A DNA stretch of 64,000 nucleotides from Pachyseris speciosa. Its lineage: Eukaryota > Cnidaria > Anthozoa > Scleractinia > Pachyseridae. The position numbers and the translations under genes are program-made. The stretch lies in contig JAEMWC010001103.1 of the NCBI GenBank assembly GCA_016490735.1, positions 182,501 to 246,500 of the forward strand, read 5' to 3'. Under the pieces are notes generated by a model that saw only the letters and a program-made list of their open reading frames with translations, was not told where the DNA came from and ran no database searches. Position 1 is the first letter of the stretch, and each line of letters opens with the position of its first letter. Of the stretch, positions 46,601-55,410 are shown in pieces.

Positions 46601-49600
46601 GTTTTGTCTCATTAACATTCATATTTTCAATTATCCAGATTCTTGATTTTCCATACCATTCAAAACAGTCCCAGCAAGTCTGAACAATCAAGGTTGGAGA
46701 GCAAATGAAGGGCTCAGTGGAAGAAGGGCATAAGTGACGATTTTGGTCATTTTGCTGACGTCCTCCAAATGAGCTGAAGTTTTGCATGTGGCCTTTGATA
46801 CATTAGAAAAACATTGCCCTATATTCTTTTCGCTTTTTTTTACGCTCAGTTTTTGAGAAAACGCGGACCAAAATACGTATTCTACGCGTCACTTAGCACA
46901 GTGTTTCCTGCTTGGATTACTGAAACTGGACACTGAAATGATTGGCAGGGACTTATTGTTTGATAGTGTGACGTAGACTATAAGTTTAGCGGTTAAAACA
47001 TCGATTCACTGATACGAAACTTACGCGGTTGAGGTCAGCTCGATCGGTACTGAGTTCCATTTAATCGCATTACGCCCGAGTGTTTGCCTGCTCGCCTGGT
47101 GGTAAAAAAGACATCATGAAGTCTTGAATTACCCGCAAGCCACTAGCTTCTCTGAAAGAATCCAAAGAAGTTTTCTCTGTGCTTTCCAAATCATGAAATC
47201 CCTCTGTTTTGGAGTACAGATTAAGGGGCCAGGCGATAAAAAGTCTGAAAGCAACTCTCGTCTTAAAAGCGGCCCGCAGTTGAGAGTCTTGGCCCATTTG
47301 CCAAAGGTTGCCGTGCTAAAAGTTCGGAAAATGAGAGGTGTTTTTGGACTTAAGGCTGAAAATCTTCGATGTTTGATGAGAGTTGTCCGCGCTTGGAGGC
47401 CATAGTTTTCTCCCACAATTCATTGCGGCCACAGAGGGCGCTGTCACAGTGAAAAGTTCCCGCGGGTGACGTAACGGGATTAAATCCGCTCAGACTACGC
47501 GTACTATAGATTATTTTCACTTCGGGAAACATTACGGAGAAATCATTGAAGACAGGGAAACCAGCAAGATGAAAAGTCCGTCCGTTTACGACGAGTATCC
47601 TGAATTTAATGCAAGGAAAACTTGACGCGTGTGGCAAATACCAAAAGCGAAAATGCATTCGTTATCGTGTGGTGTTTTGTAAACCGGTTAAAACATGCTG
47701 GCGAATATCAACACATAAATCACTTTGCCGCGATGACCTCGGTTATTTCGCTTCCGTGGAGGCTTGTAAACATCACCAAAGAGCATTTTCATGCGAGCTA
47801 AACGTCAGCAAGAAGTATTTTCAGGCGAGATAAACAGCAAAATGTATTTCAAGTTGTGTGACGCATGACAGGACATTAACGATTCAATTTCAGAACATGC
47901 AAATAACGCCGTTAAGTCTAACTTAATTAACGTTAGCGCTAACCCCTTGAATGCTGTTTTCAAGTCAGACAAACTCTGCGCGCTGACGTAAGGTTAACCA
48001 AGGCTTCTGTGTGCTGTTTTAAGTCAACCAAGAATGTTGTGGACTGTTTCTGAGCCAAGCAAGCTTGTTGAGCGCTACGATTAAGCAAAACACGGGTAGT
48101 AACACCTGTAGTAAGTGCCGCATTCAAGAAAACAAGTAGACCCGGCATATTTCCAAGTCAGCTGGGCACCTTGTGTGCTGTTTATGAGTCAAAAAGTCAT
48201 ATAGCACATTATGGCTTATTGAGCAGAGACGTTCCGTGTTGTCTTAAGCCAATTACGAACATTTGGCGCTTGGTTTTCATAAGAAGGGCTTGGTGGAAGA
48301 CTGTGCTAAGTGACGCGTAGAATGCGTATTTTGGTCCGCGTTTTCTCGAGAACTGAGCGTAAAAAAAGCGAAAAGAATATAGGGCAATGTTTTTCTAATG
48401 TATCAAAGGCCACATGCAAAACTTCAGCTCATTTGGAGGACGTCAGCAAAATGACCAAAATCGTCACTTATGCCCTTCTTCCACTGAGCCCTTCAAATGT
48501 TAACAGGCATTGGATGGGTCTCTATCGTAAATATCAAGGTTTAACATTGACACTGTTTAATTCAAATACCAACCATTAGTCAGTCAAAGAACAGTTTTCA
48601 CTTGAACTCTCTGATGCAGAAATACTTAGCATTAATGGGACTTTCACTTGACAACATTAATACATGGACATGTATGTACTCAATCCAGTGCTGGTTCACA
48701 ATTTCAATCATTTTTGTGTGTTTTAGTAGACTAGGGGTTGACTTTTGTCTTGTTTCTACAATGTTCTTAATAAGCTGCTCTGTGCATTCAACAAATTTAA
48801 TTAAGAAGTACTGTTCTTGTTTTTCATGAATTCGATGTCTGGTCACAGCTTGTGAGATCAGCATACTTATATTAATGAAAAGAAACATCTTCCTCACTTG
48901 ACTAAGGCACTGTTAGTATTTCTTCATAACATACTTTTTTTTTTCACTGAACACATTTTCATCATCTCCATCTACCAATAATATATTTACCTGATGTATT
49001 GCTTAGTCGTGTAATTGTGGATGTCACTGCTGGCGCTATGTGTCTTCTTCGTCCCTGTGTTGTCACTTTCAAGAAAATTCAAAGGAATATTCATTACCAG
49101 GACTGAAGGGTTTCAGGCAAGAATGAGCTACTGGTTGCATCCAACAACATGGCCAGAAATTCATTTCACTTTTGCACGCAGCACCGCTGACTGAGACGCA
49201 GGCTCTAGGGATGAGATAGCCCAGCTTCGATCGTTTTGTATGAAAAAGTTGAATGATAGAGATGAGGTATGGATTACAAAAAAAATTAAATAATACCTCA
49301 ACAGTTGATATTCTTAGTCATGTGTACAAGTCATTCTTAAGTCATATTCATTTATATTTCATGGCAATTTTACCCTGTATGTTTATTTCACCAATAATGG
49401 GTTTTCTTATGTAATCACTATGGTGGCCATACCATAGGACCAATCATTAGTCCTGTACTAACAGAATAAACTAGTACTTAGGCCTACACCAAGTCATTAG
49501 AGAAAGATGGCAGTGAAAAATGAACACTGATGTCTTGAAGCAAAGACAGTATTTTAACATGCAGGGATCCTCAAATGATTGAAGTCATCACCCTACTGTG

Positions 49601-52600
49601 TGTTTGTATTACAAGCTGAACTTTTACCTTTGTTGGGATGAGATGGGAAGGATGAGGATGCTTTTTTCAGAGGAAGAAAACACTGAAATGTGAAAGAGAT
49701 GAATGTCGTCTTGAAGTTGTCAATTGTGTTGTTGTCAGGAACCAATGATAAATGGCATTTTGGAGTGCAATGGTCGATTTTATAGACATTTATATGGAAG
49801 ACGAAGGTAAAATATATTGTTTGTACTTTTTTGCCGGGAAGTGCTAAACTTAAATCTGCGAATTCAATTTTGCCGAAAACAATATCTAAACATGTTGTCT
49901 GGGTCAAGTTGTCATCCAACATGGCCTACTTCGGGTTGAACCGGGAGCTCTAATTTGTGCGTGACGTCAGTTGCAAACAAAGAATATGAGATTGAACAAA
50001 TTGTTTATCTTTGTAGCAGCTCGTGCTATTTATTGTAGAAGTTTTGCCTTCTCACATATCTCTGTAAAATTCTGTTGTTTGGGTTCGTGGTGTTTTTTCT
50101 AAGTGTCAATAGCTACTGTGCATGCGTGAAATTTAATTCTGGCCATGTTGAATTCTATTGTTCCTTAATACCAGGAGGACTTTCCTGCCGTGAGCCCTTC
50201 AATTATATATTACACATTCCATTAGTAATAATATTATTATTACATAACCAGCTCCCAGCTCATTAGCATTTAATGAAAGGAACACTGGTTTGTACACACA
50301 ACGCTCACCTGTCTGCTTTTTGCCCTATTTTGGGCCTAAAAAACCCCTCAAATTCTGTTCAGTAAAAGTGGAATGTGAGAAGGTGGGAAATACTTGCAGT
50401 TAACTGGCGTCACGTCCTTGCTGCTAGGAGCTTCGAAAGTGCTATGTCAGCGCTTGAGGTGACATTCAGGCCTAGCCCAAGATCGATCCATAAGGGAGAG
50501 TTTGTAAACAGTCCTCACTAAAATAGTAGCCTAACCATGAGATAAGGCTCCTTTACCAGGCCTTGGTGTGTGCAAATGGGGGGAATTAAATGGCACTTCA
50601 CCCTGTCCTTAACCTAACCCTAACCTGAATTTTGACCTTTTCCAAGTGCTAAATGTAACCTGTTTTTTTTTATAATACCATATCATGATGCTTTAACCTG
50701 TTGTGTGATGTTTTGTTATTATTTAACAGTCAAAAACAGATTTCATGGACTGTTGTTAAGCAAATTAAAAAATGACATTTGTATTAAAGCTTCTATAAGT
50801 CAAATATTAAGCAAATTCCAAATTAGTTTGAAGCCAATTAAACATTTTTTGAGCTGTTTGTAGGCCCATTTCACGCAAAAAGCAGTGTTACGCTTACTAA
50901 TCAGCTTCCTTTCATTAAATGGTAATGAGCTAGAAGCTAGTTATTATTGTTATAGCCAGATAACTTAGTATGTCTTTGGTTACTCGGTGGACTTACACTG
51001 TCTCACTTACCTTGCGGGGGATTTAAAACAATGACATCATCATCAAATGGACTTTGTAGCAAATCGTGATCTGTAGGGAAAATAAAAAGTTGGCAAACAT
51101 TGTGTTTGAGTCAAAATGAATTTCCATTAAAATACTTCACTGAAGTTGCTTAGGGTATTTGTGTAAACACACGATTCTAAATTTAATCAGCCACATTGTC
51201 TTGTCTTTAAAGACTTTTTTTTAATTATACTATTTTGTTAATAACCTTACCATCATAGTCATCAATGCTGAGTTGGTCTGCACCTACACATAGAAGCATA
51301 AAATAACCATTTAGATAGTTGAAGTAGAAAAGGGGAGAGTTCTCTTGGGGGATCAATTCCAGAGGTGTTTCTTATGCTCTGAGTGGGAAAGAATTTAATT
51401 CATTGGGTGCCTTTAATTGTTTATCAACAGTTGTAACTGTAGGGATATTTCTTTCTATTGGTTGTGTGTTTCAGTAGAATATACATCCACCGGTATATTA
51501 GGGTGTTAATGTTAATGTGACTCACCATCCCTTCCAATGCTCCTTCCTGTCTCAGCTAATGCTGTAAGGTACATTCTCGTTTCACCTTAAAAAAAATTAA
51601 TGTTTGGTGAGTTAAGGTCAAACTACAGCTTATTAATTTCTGGTGTCTCTTTAAAGTGCTTATGAAGCGAAGTTTGTTTTTGTACTTTTGTAAACTTCAA
51701 TGCTTGAAATGCAGAATTCCAAAGTGTGAGTTGTCTAGGGAAAGAATTTGCAATTTTAATAGCACTCGAAGTTGGGCTACTTTCCCTAAAAAAAAAAATG
51801 TGTCGGAGTGACAAGGTTGAATTTTAATGCAAAATCACATCTTGAGACAGAAGCTTGTTTACACTCAATGATTTCTTGCCATGACAAGGAGGATGTACTT
51901 AGTGGTAGTATATTTGAAGTTTGGCCAGTCTCAAATTTAACCAATTTTACCACGACAGCTGGAACGAAAAACTGATGCATCCTCACTCCTTTTTAAACAG
52001 ATTTGTACAGCTCTGATCGTCATGGGTGCCAGTAATGCAATTATAACACCCTCCTCTACTTTTCTCTTTTCTACTATCCACTATATTGGTGTGTTGTTTT
52101 GCACCCAAAATTATGTCACAATCTGTTGTCATGTGATATTTTGACCACACGATTTGAATTCTCTTTTTTCGTGGGAAAATAGCCCCACTTCCAGCACCAA
52201 TAAATCAAGTGAGATAGTGATCTGCATGTATAGTTGACTGTATATACACACAGTATCACACACACACAGTATCAAAATGATCAAATTTAAGGTTTAATGG
52301 TGAATTTCCTCAGGTTCCCAAAAGACTAATACTTGAATAACCTCTACCTATGAGTGATACTGACACTTTCAGAAATTGTATTTTGTCTAACTTAATTTAC
52401 CGGTAGGGTCCACAATTTGCTGTTTATATTGTATCTCAAGCTGCTTGTCATGGCTTTGATCTATAATCATTAATTGTGTTATTTTTTTTCACTTACGTCC
52501 ACCCCTAGGAAGTGGCAAGGCCAAATGTGTTGGGGAAGATTGAGCTGTAATTGGGGTAACAACAGGCCTAGCACCCGAGACAGTTGTTTGAGTTGTAATG

Positions 52601-55347
52601 GAACTGGACACAGCTGGGACAGCAATTGATACAGTGTTGTTTGAAGGTGGATCTGAAAATAAAAATAAAGGAAATCCATCGGATGATGAAATTAAAGCTA
52701 AATCATCATAGTAAGTGATTTATATATTAGCCATTCATGTATCATCATTTTTAAAGCAGCAATGTATTAAGGTGGTTGAAAATACTTGTACCTTCCTCGG
52801 CCCAGTTTGTTCTCAAGGGTAGTGTTTTGACAAGGTATGTGAACAAATTACTGTAGTAGTAATCTTATCTATGTGTCAAGTTTTGTCATGTTATAAGGAT
52901 GTCCCAACACTTTCCGCTATACTATCAACTTATCTCTTAAGAAATGAATAGACTTTTCACAGTTATTCACCTAAGGAAAAGGTAATGTTGTTGAATATCA
53001 TCAATTAGAGTGTGCACATATTTATAATCTCCTGAGCAATTATACTAATATGTAATACAGTGTACACTGTACCTTGATCCATCATGTAGTTTGCCCTATT
53101 ATTATTATTATTATTTTATTTCACTTACGTCCACTTGAAGAAAGTGGCAAGGTTGAAGGTGCCAATGTAGATACAACAGGCCCAGAATTACTGTTGGTCA
53201 CATTGGTCATTGCACCTGAGGCAGTTGACACCAAATTTGCTTGGGCACTGGGCACAGAATTTAACACGTTTGTGGATGGGTCTGGAGATAGAAATAAAGG
53301 AAACTCATCAGAAGTTGAAATTACATGAAAAGTGTCAAGCAAGTGATTTATGTGTTAGTCATTTCTGTCATGAATTTGTTATCAGTCAGTGTATACATCA
53401 TTCAACCAACAGTGAATTAGGTGTAATTATTTTTCTATCATGCCACTTGCAAACTGAAATATCCCCCTTCCCCTTCCTTCCCACTTCCTAATCCAATTTG
53501 TACTCAAGAGTAGTGCCATGGCAAGATTTGTGAAAAAAAATTGTGTGAAGTTTAAAAAAGATAATTTCCTTTCATGTTAAGCATGTTGTAATGGTGTCTG
53601 CTTATTTTTTCCCATACACCATAGTGAACTATCAAGTCATGAATTTATTATTAATTTTAAATTTTATTTGCTTAAAATAGTGTAGCCTAGTACCATCATG
53701 TACTTGGTTTTAGCATTGCTATTTTATTCACTTACTTGCAGCTGTATGTACTGATGAAGATCCTGTTGTGGTAGCAACAGCCACAGACACGGGCGTGACA
53801 GGTGGGTTGATATTGGTGGATGAGTCTGAAGAATGATTTAAAGGTTATACATGTAGTGGCTTCTTACGTGTTAGCAGCAAATGGATGCTTATCTCAAGCA
53901 ATTAAAAAACTGTTGGCACTTAAAAATCAGAGTTGCCTTAACCAGTAGTAGTGATAAAAGTACATGTACCTGAAGGAAGATATAAGAAGACCCTCTTCCT
54001 GCTACTTCCACCAAACAATTCTGCTATCTTCTCTCCACTGATAACGCCTGTACCCACCTTCATCATGGCATGGCCACGGAATAAGATGCTATAAATTCTA
54101 ATCTGTGTGATGAAAAAATGGGATACAGTTCAAAAATTACAAAGCGATTAGTATCAGATATTTATGATTTTATGAACTATTTATGGGCTATAGGGTTTCA
54201 GGTCAAACGGGTTCATAATTTTGTTTCAATATGGTTAAAATCAGCATTTTAAACTCTTGAATAAGTAAGTATGCAAATCAGCAGTTATTGCCTTATCTGT
54301 GAACTTTAGTTGGCAATTCAAGAAGGGAGATGAAAAATTTTCTGATGTAGAGTGCGGAATCATGGTAATATCTGTTAAATCATACCATTCCGCCCTCTTT
54401 TACCCACCCATCCCCTTTACCACACTGACAAAAGAACAGGCCTTACCGAGTTTAGAACAATATAAAAACAGATTTGAAGATCTAGATATTGAAATCGCGT
54501 AAGATTATTGATGATGGTAAAAGGAAGTTGAACATCCCATCTGAGTTTGTGGTTTAAATCGTTTTGTCAGTGTTAAGTTTGCCGCTGGGAAAAAAAGTTG
54601 ACAAGTTGTGACCCCCCTTAGTAGGAACAAGAGCGATTATCTACTGCATCATGGTATTTTCCAAGCATTTTAGTTCGGGCAGTTTGTTAAATGAAAATTC
54701 CGGAACAAGGAGTAATTAAAACTGGACAAGATATTCCACAGTTACGTATTAAGTTTGCAATCAAGCCTCAGCAACGTCAGCATGATAGGCTGGTGTTCTT
54801 TGTTGTCGTGGTAAAATGTCGGTAAAATAAAGGGCGGAAACCGCCATCTGGCCTATCTATACCACTCCCTCCAAACTTACTCCAAACACACGTCGTGCAA
54901 CATAACTTCTTAATCGTCAGGTTATACAGCGTCATATACGAAATAGCCGAACTTTTGTTTTATTTTCTCATGGAGAAGTAAAAAGCAAGCAAAAAGCAGC
55001 GTCACATGTTACAATTCAGTCTGTAATTTGAGTCCATGTGAAATTGGTTACAGTCAAAGAAAACACTCGGCATCGACATTCCGTTGTGCCACATAATTGA
55101 TCCTACATGTTTTCCTCTGATTTTTACGGCTAGTAACTTACCTACTGAGATCTTTTCCTGCTAACAACGGGAAGGTGGTCGTTAGGATTTCGCAGATCTT
55201 GTCTTCTGCGTAGCTTTTTGTAAACGTGATTTGTTTCACACGCCCCGCACTCAGAAGTCTTCCCCACTCCGTGCTGCTGGGAATGGCACTGAGTCGCTTG
55301 TCTAAAACGCAAACGGTTCTAAACATTGCACGTCTAGTGTGGCTCAT
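26694..55347 (-). CDS. UBX-domain (FAF1-like) protein gene, ~19 exons, two frameshifts
   Basis: Exons: 55347-55142, 54097-53970, 53825-53736, 53281-53129, 52652-52497, 51561-51526, 51283-51251, 51070-51011, 49065-48991, 46101-46054, 45226-45185, 45055-45014, 44765-44647, 42374-42260, 41273-41110, 37029-36910, 36423-36299, 27598-27535, 27250-26694. GT-AG sites keep phase nearly throughout, giving ~777 codons. Order: unknown N-terminal domain (~110 residues), Ser/Thr/Pro-rich repeats, short acidic exons, helical segment, coiled coil, UBX domain, Glu/Lys tail. UBX proteins usually recruit the AAA ATPase p97. Breaks: one extra A in the A6 run of exon 41273-41110, and one missing base in exon 36423-36299. 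The join 42260/41273 is out of phase, so an exon may be missing there. It could be a pseudogene or a real gene with assembly errors. The model is mine and untested. Confidence 0.65.
27907..30904. repeat. 59 bp minisatellite, main block
   Basis: About 48 units of TGTCCCAAGTGTCGATGCCC..GAAGAGCTTCGTCCCAAGGG..ACCTGTCAAGTTTGTC lie in the large intron between exons 36423-36299 and 27598-27535. The unit is 59 bases, so the reading frame rotates; all three plus frames, and much of the minus strand, stay open. It resumes at 34930-35240 after the gypsy insertion. Confidence 0.95.
29100..29358 (-). mobile_element. probable LINE 3'-end fragment
   Basis: A 260 bp non-repeat block interrupts the minisatellite. 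It starts with a T-run followed by TAAACAATATTTATTACAAC, which on the minus strand reads as an A-tailed 3' end. Family not identified. Confidence 0.45.
30910..31061 (+). repeat. 5' LTR of the gypsy element
   Basis: It begins TGTAGAATAG and ends AATATTACA. It matches 34778-34929 with scattered differences. Confidence 0.9.
34778..34929 (+). repeat. 3' LTR of the gypsy element
   Basis: It begins TGTAGAAAAG and ends AATATTGCA, directly followed by the duplicated GGAAC and the resumed minisatellite. Confidence 0.9.
34930..35240. repeat. 59 bp minisatellite, block beyond the gypsy insertion
   Basis: It continues the array of 27907-30904, with five to six more diverged units. Confidence 0.9.
35241..36298. 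other. intron sequence, nothing recognised
   Basis: AT-rich part of the large intron of the minus-strand UBX gene. Confidence 0.4.
36299..37029 (-). CDS. UBX-domain exon pair with a one-base frameshift
   Basis: Exon 37029-36910 ends the linker and encodes the first part of the UBX fold (IILRLKDSKRIGRTFRKNALFQ region: basic-hydrophobic strand, then RxF). Exon 36423-36299 continues EVYDW, matching the usual VYDW(A/V)GS helix start, but GACTGGCAGGGTC lacks one base. The expected GSMDDVPLHFTI and EPLEEPEILDLMER follow only in the next frame. Read unaltered, translation ends about 25 codons later. Restoring one G would give an exon of 126 bases in phase with exon 27598. Confidence 0.75.
37751..40607 (+). 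mobile_element. Tx1/L1-type LINE, 5' truncated
   Basis: It is flanked by the 14 bp duplication ACAGATGAGCTGGG (37737-37750, 40608-40621) and ends in an A-tail of ~30 at 40579-40607. It lies antisense within an intron of the UBX gene. It starts between endonuclease and reverse transcriptase, so it is dead on arrival. A perfect duplication and long open frame point to a young insertion. Confidence 0.9.
37977..40370 (+). CDS. LINE ORF2 fragment: reverse transcriptase and C-terminal zinc knuckle
   Basis: 797 codons are open from an internal ATG; the frame extends upstream to about 37837. There a one-base shift near an A-run separates it from TKYFLNLEK of the same protein. Motifs: RPLSLLNIDYKI, FIDFKKAFDSVDW (motif A), GVRQGCPLSG (motif B), YADDTT (catalytic motif C). 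A C-terminal CHLC-x7-H-x4-C knuckle (DKCHLCDQKQTLNHLFVAC) is typical of L1/Tx1 ORF2. The endonuclease is absent through 5' truncation. The catalytic Asp residues are present. Confidence 0.9.
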   Translation: MFFENPNLPKLNEVELEELERPLTKEECFETLKSSSKGKCPGSDGFTVEFYLHFWPILGEEMVQSFNQALIYGHLNITQRQGIIKVVPKKRKNRLYLENWRPLSLLNIDYKIATKTIAGRISKVLPKLIHEDQTGYVKDRYIGQNIRLVKDIMKLTSLHNIPGMAIFIDFKKAFDSVDWNFLAKVLEAFNFGPQIQKWIKVFYTDTSSCVINNGHASEFFNLQRGVRQGCPLSGILFVLCAEILAQAIRNSNNIKGIQIYNKEYKISQYADDTTAFVSDVSSAENVFEILRIFRDVSGLELNKSKTEGMWLGSCRYNTSTPFDIAWPSEPIYALGIYFTYNEHISFQKNFEEKLISMKKLLNLWRTRNLTLYGRITILKSLALSKLVYNTSVLTFPLEFAALVKTAISEFVWNTKPKIKHATMIGPKIKGGLDLPDFETMNNALKVTWIKRLNESGGNASWSHIPLSLLKEVGGSFLFECNYDLECLKVSIPIKFYKDILYTWQTINQHIPENKEQILNEILWNNRFIKVEKFSVYYQCWHKAGVIRVKDIFCENNFLTFNDFCRKFTIKTNFLTYYGLCNSIPQKWIRLLKKSNASTPTNLENVGKIPLSKLSCKSASRILISQKFEPPTAERRMLQANLDKQAISIIYNIPFKVTKDTRLAIFQFKIVHHILPTNATLFRDKIIQHDKCHLCDQKQTLNHLFVACSDVQTFWQSFSRWWNVKNDDSITLNDETIIYGFTNDFRQQLGLNLCLIIAKYYIYCASRNEENYFFEAFLAYLKSKLFIEKSKCKSQINL
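41110..41273 (-). CDS. coiled-coil exon of the UBX gene, A-run frameshift
   Basis: It encodes EQLAKWQRERKEQELDLSRA, like the helical stretch before the UBX domain in FAF1/UBXD-type proteins, then a Lys/Asp-rich segment DKDKTKQDKEKTQQ. The two halves are in different frames; the shift lies in AACAAAAAAGTCC, where five A rather than six would keep the frame. Confidence 0.65.
41515..41624 (+). other. orphan exon-like segment on the plus strand
   Basis: A strong acceptor (TTTCTCTCTTTACCCAG|GT) opens 110 bases without a stop, closed by a donor-like ATAG|GTATTA. The peptide reads TGEQLTLKMDNSVYWHVHI. and so on. No neighbouring plus-strand exon is evident. It could be chance, an exon of an antisense transcript, or part of an unrecognised repeat. 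Confidence 0.25.
42618..44301. mobile_element. 1.68 kb foldback element with 6 bp target duplication
   Basis: The ends TATGGTGGCCGAGGACTGCC and their mirror are flanked by AAACAC (42612-42617, 44302-44307). The arms run to a centre near 43460 and are strongly similar throughout; for example, 42907-43095 and 43824-44012 encode the same peptide on opposite strands. Each arm contains a smaller hairpin (AGTGGCAGCGCTCGGCCATG and mirror) and arrays of GCTCGCCGGCTCG. No transposase. It lies in the intron between exons 44647 and 42374 of the UBX gene. Confidence 0.9.
46240..46700. mobile_element. Tigger/pogo-like MITE remnant
   Basis: The left end CAGTTGAACCTCGATTATCC after TA is the characteristic pogo/Tigger terminus, and a CATCCGGAC repeat follows. 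A diverged mirror (GTCTGAACAATCAAGGTTG) is at about 46678-46696, next to another element. No ORF. Confidence 0.6.
46707..48494. mobile_element. 1.8 kb non-autonomous element, same family as 10395-12899
   Basis: The ends GAAGGGCTCAGTGGAAGAAG and mirror form ~195 bp terminal inverted repeats (46707-46902, 48300-48494), with 4 bp duplication AAAT (46703-46706, 48495-48498). The interior shares with the 10.4 kb copy a TTTAACCGCTAAACTTATAG-type block, a CpG-rich block around CACAATTCATTGCGGCCACAG, and CTGTTTTAAGTCAACC phrases. No transposase. Confidence 0.8.
48992..49065 (-). CDS. phase-1 symmetric exons of the UBX gene (representative)
   Basis: This exon and those at 51561, 51283, 51070, 46101, 45226 and 45055 are 33-75 bases long, all multiples of three, and all start and end in phase 1. 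Any of them could be skipped without a frame change. They encode short acidic or Ser/Thr peptides (GADQLSIDDYD, SPFDDDVIVLNPPQ, VDITLSDLLAEDSG). Codon signal is weak in exons this small; support rests mainly on unbroken phase. Confidence 0.5.
50249..50945. mobile_element. inverted-repeat element, ~700 bp
   Basis: The left end AGCTCATTAGCATTTAATGAAAGGAA mirrors the right TTCCTTTCATTAAATGGTAATGAGCT; similarity continues inward for ~100 bp (CTGCTTTTTGC, GGGCCTA). No coding capacity. It lies in an intron. Confidence 0.65.
52480..53830 (-). repeat. tandem duplication of Ser/Thr-rich exons
   Basis: The exons 53825-53736, 53281-53129 and 52652-52497 are related: each starts (D/N/H)-x-x-(S/T)-N, is rich in V/S/T/P, and the last two end in a Gly-Arg stretch before GTAAGTGA. 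Intron sequence after each copy is also alike (TGATTTAT..TTAGTCATT, CTCAAG..GTAGTG), so a ~630 bp unit was duplicated at least once, with an older third copy. Confidence 0.75.
55142..55347 (-). CDS. first coding exon of the UBX gene
   Basis: ATG at 55347 was chosen; an in-frame ATG at 55410 would add 21 residues. It encodes MFRTVCVLDKRLSAIPSS.. to KDLSR, joining in phase to IYSILFRGHAMM of exon 54097-53970. The domain (~110 residues) is unknown to me. Upstream, 55540-55600 is CpG-rich (CGCGCGCGAGCGCG) and may be part of the promoter, though a similar phrase is a common repeat. Confidence 0.6.
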
Positions 55348-55410
55348 CTTGAAACTAATAGAGTAGGCGGATAGTGACCTCGAACCGTGTGGGAATCTGC
55401 GACCTTCCAA

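Noticed and set aside
54299..54502. Plus-strand ORF upstream of exon 54097-53970
   Set aside because: Short, no splice sites fitting a transcript, lies in an intron of the minus-strand gene.
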